Shown: positions 48,401-60,100 of the stretch, one piece after another | Layout: each line of letters begins with the position of its first letter | Position numbering within the stretch: position 1 is the stretch's first letter | Assembly: GCF_901709675.1 (NCBI RefSeq) | Contig: NC_051104.1 | Coordinates: 2,233,001 to 2,297,000, forward strand | DNA from: Syngnathus acus | Taxonomy: Eukaryota > Chordata > Actinopteri > Syngnathiformes > Syngnathidae | DNA length: 64,000 nt | Direction of reading: 5' to 3' | The notes under the pieces: model-generated | The model's database searches: none | The model's input: only the letters and a program-made list of their open reading frames with translations | Told to the model about the DNA's origin: nothing | Program-made: the position numbers and the translations under genes

Positions 48401-51400
48401 GAGGAGGCGCGAGCTGACTGGAGCACTGCACATATTTATGATCTTATTTTTCTGATGTTTTATAAATGGAGCCATGTAGCAGTTAAAAGGCTGTCAACTG
48501 GCCGATTTTAGAGACACGTCCAAGGGGCTTTTTGCAGACCAAACATTTGAAAAGGGACGTTTGAGTCAAAGTGACCAAACTTTGAAAAGTTTGAGCAGAG
48601 ATTCTCAAAGTGGCTCCTTCTGCTGCTTCATTTTTGTTGTATTTGTTTTACGACTAAATAACAAGCCTGGATTAGGACTGGCCACGAAACCAACATTCAA
48701 CCTTCCAATTGCCATTTTTTGTTGCTTTCTCATTCTATTGTATAATTAAGCGGCTCATATTGACATTGTAGCAAAGAAACAAAAACAAGAGGAAGGATAA
48801 AACTCCTCTCGGTTGGCTGGCTGACTTTGCGTCCCCCCACCCCCTTGCCAGTTCAAAGGTCAAAGGCCGCGTCTTTCTCGGCTGAGCTCAGCCCTTGAAC
48901 TCAACTCGACGTTTATCCCCTTCTTTAGCCGACGTGCCAGGAAGCAACCTCCCCCTCCTCCCCCAGAGATCCCGCGCCTCCCAATTTCTCCGTCAGACAG
49001 CGGATGAGAGATTTAGTTTAAGAGCAGTCCAACGGGGGGGATGGCGAGGGAGGGGAGCGCTTGATACAACCCATGACGCTGTTTAATGGGCAGCTTGGAA
49101 TGCGGTCGAGAAGCCTCTCTTGCTCTCTCCGTGGGATTTATGAAGGAGGGGGAAAAAAAGCTGAATTTAAGAGCAGACTTCTGGGAAATCCTTACGTTTT
49201 GAAACACTTTTACCCATACGCATGTTTGCACTGGTGATAAAAAGTCTCACTTGCAGGTGAGGAAAATCTGTGTCTTTATTTATTGAATTTTTTGCAACCA
49301 GAAAGACAAATGACAAGACGATTTGCCAACCACATTGCGTAATATACATTTTTGAGGGCTGAATGTTTCGCGCCTCAATCGTGAAATGCTACGTCGTCCC
49401 TAACGAAGTTCTTGTGCTGTTTTTGGCAGAGGACGAGAGCTCGGGCCCGCCGTACCACCGCGAGAGGCGCAACGCCCTCATCTCGGAGCGCGGCGCCAGC
49501 GAGGAGCCCTCCACGTCCACCGAGGAGCGGCCCTCGCCGCTCAAGAAGGAGCTGCACGGCTCGCTGCCACACCTGGCCGAACACGCCCTGCCCTACCGGG
49601 GGACTCTCTTCGCCATGGACCCTCGCAACGGCTACCTGGACACGCACTACCGTAAGAAATTTTCTTTTGAGCGCGGGAACATTCCTGTAGTGTGTGCACC
49701 CGGGTTTTTTTTCATGAGAGCGCTTCGAGTGTGAGAGGCAACGTGGCGGTTGCAGGCGGCGTTGGTATGGCCAGCGCGCCTGCTTAATTCCCTCATTAAG
49801 GCGGTCCGCCTAAACGCCGAGCCCGCTCTCATCAACTCGCACTTCAAACGGCCCGATGTCAACTAACACTGCCCCCCCCCACACACACCGCAACTGTGAG
49901 ATCCGCCAAGCAGGCTTAATGTGAGATGGTGGAGATAATCTGAAGCAAAGGTGGACGGCGGCGAAATGATTGGGTTAGCACGAGTCTGATTAGGAGGCTA
50001 ATTGCCTCTCGACTTTGCCATCAATCGGCTCGGAAAAGCGGTTCCGGCCGATTGCTAATGAAAAGTCCAGCGGAGCCCGACCGCCAAGTGTAACTCTATT
50101 TACTGAAGGTAAAGCGCACTGACGATGGGGGCCGTTCCATCCTGGCCTAAAGTCAGCAACACTGCCACTTCTCGTTTGAGTAGCAGGAATCCCGCAAGTA
50201 AAGGGAGGGGAGGGGGCGGGGCCGTAACATGAAGTCTCACCTCCTCTAATTCATTCCAGGTGTGTACAAGTGATGGAGAGGCCCTACACAATAACACGCA
50301 AGCTCATAAATCGGCTTAGCATGGTTTCTGGCCCGTGTCGGCGCCAAAACGCGACGGCACCTGCAGCCTCCGCATGCACCTGGCGGCAAGAATAAGAAGA
50401 AAAGAACGCGGCCGGCCCGGCAGCTTGTCTTCATTCAGCCAGTCGCGTGATCGTCCTTGGCCTCGGCCCGTGTTTACTTTTGGGCTTTCCACCCACTTGA
50501 GCCCAACACAAGAGGAGCCGCGAAGCAAACATGGCCCCTATTGTTAGCGTTAGCTAATCGTGCCGATGCTCGCGTCTTAGCCGCTTTTCTTGAGCAAACG
50601 CACCGGATAAGAGTCGGCATCGCTTCTAATGTACCGAGGCTTTTGGCGCCAGGGATAAGGAGGAAGGGATTGCGCCGGGGATTAATGAGAGAGGCGGCTG
50701 TTTGTTTTTCAAGACGCTAATTGTCTTTAAGTGTGAATGCGACATCTGTTTACATTCTGCGCCGATTAGCCGGTCAGCCGTCCAGCAACAGTCGTCGTCT
50801 TCTTTAAAAGTGGGTCTCTCTTAAACATGGGGGCCCTCTTTTGCCAAGATGGAAGACAAAGCCCATTCTTTCTTTTCAGGCCATGGATTTGTTGCAAATG
50901 TTAAAACGGCTGCTGAAAACGCGGCGGTGAAAAAGTTCAAATCTCTCCGCTTAAGAATTCGCTTGGCAAAGTGACTTTTTTTTACAGCGTGGTGATGGCC
51001 GCCTTTGGGCCCTCGTACAAAAGCCTCGTTGTCCTTGACTGATGGCACAATCTGAGCTGGCTAAGCCTGAGGCGGCGCGGCCGTGGCTCTCGCGGCCGCC
51101 GGATTCCCATTCGCGAGTATCCTCGCTAAGCCTGTCCACTGAGCCCGGACGGAGGTGACTACTACCTGGATCGGCGGGGGAAAGGAGGTCACCAGGGTCA
51201 CAAATCCGCTGAGCCGTAGCGCGTCCGTTTCGATATCAAAATGGAGCTGAACGTCTTTAGAGTTCCATTCTGTGTGTGTTATAGTTTTATTGTCGTTTTT
51301 TTCTCTTAAATTGTGGTTTACTATTATGTTGCAGTTTAGTGTAGTCGAGTGTGGTGTCAGCTGACTAATACCTGGATCACTCAAGGATCCGTAAAGGAGA

Positions 51401-54400
51401 GGAACAGAGGTCAGGGGAGGTCGATCGGTCGCAAAACTGCTGCGGCTAGCTGATCTCGGGCTTCGCTGAGCCGTAGCACGTCCAGGCGTCCGTCCGGCCC
51501 TCCACGCATCCGTCTCAATATCAAAATGCAGCTGACCAGTGAACTGAGCGAGCCGGCTGTCACCGCCGCCGAACGTGATCGGCACGACAACGGCCTCGCC
51601 GTGCCGACAAGTAATTACAGCGCTCCGCTTCATGTGGACTGCGCAAGACATTTTCATTTATCTTCAAGTGTGGGTCTATGTTTTTTTCGACGGGAGGGGA
51701 GGGGGGTTAGAAAACCAAGGAGTGACCCCTCGGAGAACCTGACAAGAAGCGACCTTCCGTGGTTTCAAAAAAGGGTCTGAAGACATGAAAGGAAGAAATC
51801 TAGTGTCTTTCTAGTTCTACCATAGTTCACGTGTCGTTCTAGTTTAGGACGGGTCTTTGAAGCGACCCACTTGGGCCGGCGTGCCTTCAAAGAAAGCCCG
51901 AGGTGCCGAGGCACGGGCTAAATGTTTGTCTTTACGACGCCTCGAATGTTGCGGCGAGGCGCATTCCCTCGGTATCATCGAGAAGCGGCGGCAGCCTCGG
52001 GCGTGCCGCAGGCGAAGCGAAGGGACGCCTTCCATCCGCGGCTGACGCCTTTCATCAGGACAGAACAACACGGGGGTCCCGGTGGTCCGGCACACCAGGG
52101 ATCATCACATCACCCCCTTTTTACAGCTTATTAGCCGCATCGCCCAATCTGCCATGCGAGTTCCTCTTTGTATGCGTGACTTAAGAGTTCTGAACATCTT
52201 CAAGTCACGTGACCCGGTCTGGAGAAATAACGGCGCGTCTCGTTAACAATGACGAGATTAAACGCGAAGAGGCCGAAGGAGAACGAAGCCGAATTTCCAG
52301 GGAATTTAGCACGTTCAAAGAAGAGCGTTTGGTATCAGCGCGGCAACATCTGTCGCAGCGCCGCCGTAGCGCTTTTTTTCAACTTCCTCGTTTTCTTAAT
52401 CGCGCACGCACAAAACATTCCGCTGATGTCGCGAAGGCTTAAAAGCAAGATTTGCGGCATCTTGACAACAATAACAATTTGATTATTGGCCGGCCAGCCT
52501 CCTTATTAGCGGGATTATGGTGTCTGCGTGTGTTGGTTCATTCAGGCCCATTGCTCGTGTTATCGTTTTTTTTTTTCTCTACAGCTACATAAGATAAGCT
52601 AACATCAGCTCAGCGGGGTACAACTTTCGCTTCTAATGAGATTCAAAAACATGCTGAACTTGCGCAATATGTAAAGCCTTGGACAGAAAGTTGAACTTCC
52701 AAAAGTACATTGCAGTTGGAGAACAAATATAATAAGTCAACTTTTAGTTTGGTTTGATTACAGTTCTATGATGAAGCAAACTTGCCTGCCATGAGCTACA
52801 AAAAATAATGCTCGCTTTCTATAGCGGAGCTGTCAGCTGAACGATAGATTCATGATGCTGCGCTGTTCTGATTTCTATCTTCGGCGCAGGACCATTAAAA
52901 GCTCTCCGACGAGAAATCGGCAGCGAAGGTGGCGCGCTCAAGTGTGGGGAGGTGTGAGTAACAAAGGCCAAAATGAAGAGAGACATAAAAGAACGGGGGA
53001 GGGAGCGCAAGGAGGTCAGGCCCATCACACGCTGCCGTCTCGCCTTCAAAGATGCCTGAGACAGGTGGCAGCTCCAGACAATCTCTCAGCGCAGAGCAGC
53101 ATCCTCTCAGGAGGTGATAAGGGATTCTTCCGAGCGGGGCACCTTCCCTTCCGCCCCACCCCCTCAGCCTCTTTGGCTTCTCCCTTTGATGTGGCTCCGC
53201 CGCCGGCGGCACAGGGGCCGCCAGGACGGACCTTCGGGAAGCGGCGCCCCGGCCCCGGCAACCGCTCGGCTCTCATTAAAGCTCCGCCGCTTAATCCTCT
53301 CCGAGGTTTCTACGGCCGGGCCCGAGGGCGGCGGCGGGGAAGCCCAGAGCGCCACCTGCGTGACAAAGAGGCCAAAAATCACTGTGACGCAAGTTCCCCC
53401 TTCACTTCTTCCTCACTTCCCTCCCGGTTCCCTTGATAGCACCTTCCAGTGTTGGCGGATTATTCCGGGATGGACGCGGTTGACGGGTTGTGCTAAATGG
53501 ATTACAACTTTGGCTTCGTTTTGGAGGACGGTGCGAAAACAAGCGATTAGCTTGCAGACGTGAGAGCAGCTGGAGTTCTACTTTAGTTTTGAGGGAGTCG
53601 AGTTTATAGTTCTAGGTCTTTATTTTGAAAGATTCCGGCCCGCGTTTACGGAGCCTGTCGACAAAATAGCGGCCTTGGCTTCTTTGTCACTCAGCAGTAA
53701 CGCAGAATGTCGGAAGGGGGCCAAATAAATCCCCGCGAGGGTGGAACTAAGATAGACGTCGCCCGACGCTGGTGAGTTAACTTGAGGTTTAAATCAACTC
53801 GCCTTGTGTCGGAGACATATCGGCGTTCGGGTGGGGGGGGATCTCAGGGAGATAAAGACTCTGGTGGGTGGGGGGAGGTGTGCAGGGCTGCACTTTTTTT
53901 TTTTCCAGCTACTAAACTGCTGTGTGAATCTCTCTTAGCTTGGGAGGGGGAGGACGGCAAGGGGGGGTGGTTTGGGTGGAGAGGCCGGCGCATAGCGCTT
54001 TGTTCGGCTCCCCCCCAGCTTATCCCAATCTGGAGAAATTCAGCAAATGTGGGAGATAGATTGGCGCTCCCCACAGGCCCGCTGAAATAACCCGCACTCC
54101 CTGATCCACTCTGGGATAGACTCGGTGGGGAAGGGAGGGGGGCGGGTTGATGCTGTCACGCATGTTGAGTTCCTCTCTCTAGCAAGACCGGGCTCCTCTG
54201 TTTATTCACTAATTAGGTGCTTGGACCTGAAACAATCCAGGTCATTAGGTAAAATCCAAAAAGTGGGTGGGACGACTTATTGCGCAAACCCGCGCAAAAG
54301 AAAAAAGATCCTAAACTACCATCTCGTAGTGAAACATCACAAGCATCTGTACGTGTTGGAAAACAGCGACGGCGTTCCGTATAATTTGAGCGCCAGATGA

Positions 54401-57111
54401 GTGACAGCTGGGATGAGTCGGTCAGCAAGGCGGCGCACAAACCTGATATTAACTCCAAACGTTTACCTCCAAACTTAATCACAGCTCTGCGTTAAGGCCT
54501 TGGATTTGGGGCCCCTTCCACAGGCTTGCTTTTCATCTATTTTGAAACTTTTGGGGGGTGGATTATGGGATATCCTTCTCACAGCGCCATCTTGCTTCAA
54601 GTTCAACACCAGTCGAGTGCTCAGTGAGTCCAAGACTTGTTTTTGTGGTGCTGCTAGTTAGAATTTTGTCTGTAGTTTGAACGCAGTTGTAGTTTTGTTA
54701 CACTTTTAGTGGAGTCGCCTTGTGGTTTCAGAGTGGTTGTCGTTTTAAGTCCAAAGTTTAGTTCGTGCAGTTCCAGCATAGTAATTTGGTGCGGTGGAAG
54801 CGCAGCCGTGGGGCCCGATTCACGGCAGGCGTGCCTCGGCGGTGAGCTCAGGCGTCCCGAGCGAGGTGGCATCATAAAACGTGTCGGCGTCAAGCTTCAT
54901 ATGTTCCACATTAGCTCCCTCCGCCCCGCGCAATCCGTCAGAGGCTCTTTGTGCGCTCGCCGAGAGCGTAAACCCGGCCGCGGGCTGACTTGACGACGAC
55001 AGACTGCCATTGGAAATTGTTTATGAAAACCTGACTGAGATTTACGAGCGGTTACTCGGTTCACTGAGTCTCCTCTCTGGGGAAAATAAGGAGATTAACA
55101 CTGTGCTTACATAAAGGAAAGGAAAAATATATGCACTTATTTAAAATATATTGCGCAATCAAAGGTGTAGCGGAATAAATGTTTGAAAAATAACATTTCA
55201 AAATGTATGATAAAGGTGCTGAAAAAAAGGACTGTTGTAAATTTTCAACAAAGTTGAAGTGCTGTAACATAATGCAAACTTTTATTTCGTGATTCGTTTT
55301 CATACCACTAGAGGGAGCCGGTGTACAATTTGCGGTAATTTGTCAATCACCGATAGAGACGAAAACTTTTCAGTTTCTTTGCATCGGAGTGATTTATAGA
55401 CAAGGCATCAACTTTTGGAATGTAAAAGATGGGCTTTGGTGCGATAAAGGTTGGGAAACGTTTAAAAGAAATCGCACGCTAAAAAGAGACTGCGAAGTAA
55501 CGACGGCAAAGAAAAATAAAAAGTGATGGTTTAGGTTTGATCCTCATATTCTTTTGACAGCATTCAAGTGTCCAATAAAAGACGAGGCAATTAGAAGCCC
55601 ACTTATATTTCGGTGTGTGGAAATTAATGAGCCTCGACAAAGTTTGCCTTTAATTGCCTTTTCGTTAAAACCCGCTTGTAATCGGGTCTTAATGAGAAAA
55701 ATGAGAGAAGAACAAAAAAAAAAAACTGTGTCGCTGCACAAAGTGACATCAGGGTCATTAGGAGGAAACGTTTGGATGATGATGAAAAGTCTGGATCAAA
55801 ACCATGTTTTCAGCGTTTGGCCTTAAGCTAGCCCCCCCTCCCCCTCCCCTTGGCTGTATCTGTGGCCTCAAATGGCCTTCCTTTAGAATATCCAGAAGAG
55901 CAGCAGCAGTTAAGCCCTGAAGTAAACACCGAGGAGTCCCCACAGGAAGCTGTGGAGATGGATGGCAGGATGGATCCAGAAGACCCCACCCCCACCCCCC
56001 CCACCAGCACTTTGCCCCCTCCTGCAGTGTGTACATCCCCCCCCGGTGACACATGGCTGTTTGCCTCACTAATGGACGTTTGCGCTGGCGTGAAAGAGGC
56101 AGCCGGCCGGCTCTGTTTAGACAGAGCTCGGCTTACGTAAACTCGGGAGCACGACTCAAATAAACCACACGGGCCGCAGGCGCAGCACGCGTGGAGAGAG
56201 GAACGCAGGATTCTGGGTAATGCGGTCCACTTAAGTTTGGGGCATTTGTTATGCTCTCAAATTGGCATTGCAGGCCAGAGCATCAGGCTTTCAAAATTAC
56301 TGTCCCAAAACTTTTGTCCGTGTGGGCTCTGTTTGCAGCAGTGATGTGGTCAACCAACCTGAGCGCCCCCCACCCTCGTTCTTATGAAGCGCCGCTTGTT
56401 GAGCCGTCGGCCATCTGCCATGGCGCCGCCGCACGTACCCCGCCAGATGTTTCCCCCCACCGACAAAATAAAAAACGTACCCACAACTTGTATGTATTAA
56501 AAAAGCAAACATACGGATGACATCAGAGCCTCGCCGCGTGAAGGTATGCAGATGTTGACGCGCGCTTTGCCTCGGGGCGCTGCGGCTTGGCAACGTTCAA
56601 GTCACACGTGTGCGCCTGTGAATGAAGTCGCGCGAGTGTGTGTTTAATGCCGAGGTGGAATGTCATCGCTTGTTGTTGCTGTTGAACCCCTTCCAAGTTT
56701 GACAAGCCGACTCGCCCGGTGATTCGTAGGCTCGTCGCAGCTTGTCCGACAGTTCGCACATGCGTGCCAGCACACGTTTAACACGGTGGTGTGAGTGTAA
56801 GTTATGGCCTTGTGTGTGTGTGTCAACAAATTTGTCTTGTAGGTGACTAAAAAATTACTTGAAATGTATCCACAGTTTGCTTTTTAAATGAGGACTAACG
56901 AAGCTTCGTGAAGCATTTTTTGTGCAACTTTCCTAGTTTGGTGTTATAGCGCCACCTGTTGCTGTGGCGTCCATTTAGTTTCTGTGCTTTTTGTTTTTTT
57001 GTCAGCCGCACCTCAGTTCTTCCCGGCCTTCCACCCGCCGGTGCCCATCGACGACAGACACGCGCAGGGTCGCTACATCTACGAGCCGTCGCCCGTGCCG
57101 CCTCTCCACGT
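36435..57111 (+). CDS. gli3: GLI family zinc finger 3, N-terminal part; coding exons 2-4, 3' partial
   Basis: Coding exons are 36435-36567, 49430-49651 and 57006-57111 with ordinary splice sites; the rest lies beyond the right edge. The 153 complete residues visible start [15 protein letters not shown] and include [55 protein letters not shown] and [15 protein letters not shown], tracking human GLI3 almost exon for exon. GLI3 is the bifunctional Hedgehog effector: full-length protein can activate, and the processed N-terminal form represses, patterning limb/fin, neural tube and brain. The visible part belongs to the N-terminal repressor region upstream of the five C2H2 fingers, SUFU-binding motif and processing sites. 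Introns are long (12.9 and 7.4 kb), unlike neighbouring genes, consistent with intronic regulatory load. The start is preceded by two uORFs. Confidence 0.96.
42632..42650. repeat. Poly-G run
   Basis: An interrupted-free run of about 18 G followed by TGGG. It could form a G-quadruplex and is a place where assembly length is unreliable. Confidence 0.8.
46445..46522. repeat. Dispersed-repeat fragment with (TCAAG)n head
   Basis: Five TCAAG-type pentamers run into GTTTATTTGTATAGCCCTAA and then CAAAGGGCTTCACATAGACA. This word combination is common in fish genomes, where it marks the end of a dispersed retroelement. Only a short fragment is visible; class and strand are left open. Confidence 0.6.
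46700..46815. repeat. AT-rich low-complexity block
   Basis: Nearly pure A/T with ATATAAA-, AAATAT- and AATAAT-type words. No gene-like content. Confidence 0.8.
51155..51540. repeat. Diverged direct repeat of about 45-100 bases
   Basis: CGCTGAGCCGTAGCGCGTCC followed by CGATATCAAAATGGAGCTGA near 51209-51250 recurs as CGCTGAGCCGTAGCACGTCC and CAATATCAAAATGCAGCTGA near 51465-51536. The second copy has a 20-odd-base insertion. TACCTGGATC also recurs just upstream of both copies. Probably an old internal duplication or a decayed mobile element. Confidence 0.7.
55305..55319 (+). promoter_or_regulatory. CTCF-like motif in gli3 intron 3
   Basis: CCACTAGAGGGAGCC, identical to the motif at 13679-13693 and in the same orientation. 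Motif evidence only. Confidence 0.4.
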
Positions 57112-60100
57112 GTAAGTAGCGACACGCCACACCACTCAATCACCTCGCCAACATTTTTGACGGTTTTAAAAATGCCCCCTCGAAGTATTTGAAAAGCTCT
57201 GAGAAAGAATTCTGCCTGGTCAGTCTTGAGTATTTAAGTCCCCCCCCCACACCTTACACTCACCTTTAATCACACATTTCCACTCCCCCGCTGCAACAAG
57301 GCGTCATTTGTATTCGCCGTGTCGGCTCGCCTCGCCTCGTCGTCCTTGCGGCGTTTGTTGGGACACGGAGGAAGCGATCAGCGCGCGACGAGGACAAATT
57401 GGACAGGGCAGCTACTTGGGCCGCATTATGTTTGATATTCCTCATCATTATCAGCCCCCGCCCTTTCCTCGTCCTCTTCCTCCTCCACCTTCTCTTCACG
57501 CCGTCATATCTCCCCCTCGCCGCCGTGCCGCTAAGCGTAATGAATTTTTGATGCGCCCTCCTCCGCCAGCCCATCGCACCTCTCGGGGGAGGGGGGGGGA
57601 GCTGATTGATGCCCCGTGTCAGCGCAAACAAAATGGCAAATATAATTTAGCATTTAGCTTATGCGGAGATAATGGGGCCAACACGTGGCGGCAAACACGG
57701 CCGCGCGCCAACAAACAGGCTGGCTGGCTTGTTACCCGTCAGGGGGAGAAGGATGGCGAGCGGGAATTGAATTAAGGAGGGGACAAGTTATCTGCCGCCG
57801 CGACCGCTCGGCTCGCACAAAGTCTTGGACGCCATAAACTCGTCTAAACTTGTTTTTGGTCGTCTGTACGGCGCTCCTCTATTCCCAATTAACCCAATCA
57901 AATCCCAAATTTCCGCTTGAAGCGGCGATGCGTTCTGGGATGCGTCCCGTGGCCCGAGGACAGACTCCCGGAGAAATATGGCATTGTTTGAAACAAGTTC
58001 TCCTCGGCGAGAGGAATTCATCGTTATTAGCACCGTGCCAACTGTGGCTAAGTACACGGGCGCTATTATTGCAGTACTTCCCCATGCAGCCTCTCATTAT
58101 GGGCTGTAATTACACTTGGGTCGGACCCCGCGGCGCTTCCATCAATCCAGCCCGGCGTCCCCCACTTTTTTTTTTTTTTTTTTATGCCAGGCGCGCGAGT
58201 CCGCCGCAAACAACCTGCCGCGCTTGTTTCCTCATCCGCCGTCTGAACGCGGCAACGCAATCGCATCCTATTAGCGTGACGGCCTAATTGAAACATGTTT
58301 ATTTATGGCCGCTGCTTTGGGACGAGGCGCGGCCGTTAGCGGCGCGGGCTAACGGGCTCCGGCGTTATGAGGCGGGCGGAATTGAATTAAAAGCTCATAA
58401 AATGAAATATGCTCCGTATTAGCTGTTTGACACTTAATTTGCCTTCAAATGAGCGGAGGAAATCACAAATTAACTGTCCTTTGTTTTTCAGCTCCCTTTC
58501 TTACCTCTCTGCCACGATTAGGCGAGGGGGAGCGCAATTACAGACACAGGCTAATCGTTTACTTTATGAATTTCTGAAGGGGGAGGTAACAATATGCCAT
58601 TGAATATTAAAGCCCACGGCTTGGAAAGGGTGGTGCTGGATGGGGCTCGACTTGAAATCCTTAGAGTTCATTAATAGACATCTCCAGAGACGTAAATAAA
58701 ATGGTGATTTACAAGGGTAAAGTTTAAGAAACATTTGCAGTAATATAATTTTTTTTTCCAAAAGAGTAAAAAGTACTGTATTTGACTGGGAGTATTGTTA
58801 TTTTGTCTGTCGACATCTGTTGCTCCACTGTTTGTATTCATATCGCTGTCGCTTCAAGGCTTATAATGCCGCAAGGTTGAATAGTTAGCTGCTCTATGGA
58901 GTTTCGCATTGTTTGCTAGCATAAAGCTAAACAGACTTTCTTAAGGCCAAGGAATGTGGTTTTCTTCATTTCATTCTCTTGCCATCATCCAAAAAGTTGG
59001 AGTGAGCTGAAGCGTATCACGTTCACGTCAAACTGTTGCTCCAGTCAAGTGGACCGTAACAACTTACCCGCCTTTTCCAACAAGCAGCAGTTTCCTTCTA
59101 AAATCAACACGTTCACAGCTGAAGAGCACACCCATCCGCGGGGGTCCCGCCGTCGCTTTTGTGCCGGGGGCAAGGGGTTCTCCAGCCCGGGGCGCCGCTT
59201 TTATCGCCCGACCTCGGACAGCACGGCCAAGCTTTGGCGCCGTTACCTAGCGACCGGTCGCAACAATCGCAAGTATTCGCGCGGAGTCAATGATCGGCAT
59301 CGGTGCTCAATGGTGGGGAGACCCCGGGCCCCTTGTTGTGAGGACAGCACTAACAAAAGCTTCTTATTGACTGAGCTGCCTTTTGACTCTGTGTGGATTT
59401 AGGAGATGATTACTCCAAATGAGTCAATTAAAGCAGCGGCTCTCAAAGTAGGGCTCCTCTGCAAGCCATCAAAACCATCTTGTGATGTAACAAATTGGGC
59501 CCTGGACTCCAAAAAGTCCAGAATGAAAAGACCTTGCAAGTCTAGTGCGCCGACAAAGAATTCTAACCACTGGGTACATTTTGAAGATTTATTTTCTCAA
59601 GACAGGTTTTGCTGCCGCCGGTGTCCGAAAAAGGAAGTTATTTTCTGCATGTCTGGATGGCGAGGGCAGGGCGTGTGCTTTGGATTTCTTTCGAGAGTGT
59701 GTTTGTTCAGCTGCGCAAGGATTTCATGCACGCAGAGGCCGTAAAAGACTAGACCCAATTGTGTGCCATCAATATCATTTGCAATGTTATGACAAAGTCA
59801 GAAGCGCTAAAGCTAAGCTATGCTAACACACTCGCATAATGTTGCTTTGAGACTGCCTGAGTGACGACACTGTTATCAAGAATCTCGGAATTAGCATCGA
59901 CTCTACTTTCCACCACAATGCATATTTTGCGCCAAGTTTTATTGCTAACTTTCACACACAATGCCCTCTGTTGTGTGTGTGTGTTGTGTTTCTCAAGGAT
60001 GTGGCCCTGTTTTGTTATTTACATAAACTGTTGTCAGAGCGCCCAATCTGCGCATGGAGGAGCGGCGCGCCGCTTAGCATAAAGAGCGCAGCCTTATCGC

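Larger units (their letters stand above)
36568..49429 (+). other. gli3: gli3 intron 2 (noncoding, possible enhancers)
   Basis: No coding exon was recognised in 12.9 kb. There are long G/C runs (38404, 38748, 42500, 42632-42650), an AT-rich low-complexity block at 46700-46815, a short repeat fragment at 46445-46522, an X-box-like TTTGCCATGGCAAC at 47723-47736, and stretches with homeodomain-type motifs at 39290-39370, 45690-45840 and 48150-48310. Open frames of up to 274 codons around 45.3-46.1 kb overlap on both strands and are judged chance. Confidence 0.55.
49652..57005 (+). other. gli3: gli3 intron 3 (noncoding)
   Basis: No coding exon was recognised. It contains a possible conserved stretch at 49905-50075, a pair of related modules at about 51155-51260 and 51370-51540, a CTCF-like motif at 55305-55319, and a reverse CTCF-like motif near 56945-56960. 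The 198-codon minus-strand frame at 51061-51657 arises from the repeated modules. Confidence 0.5.

Noticed and set aside
51061-51657. 198-codon minus-strand frame
   Set aside because: It covers a duplicated module and has no known domain. Kept only as a repeat observation.
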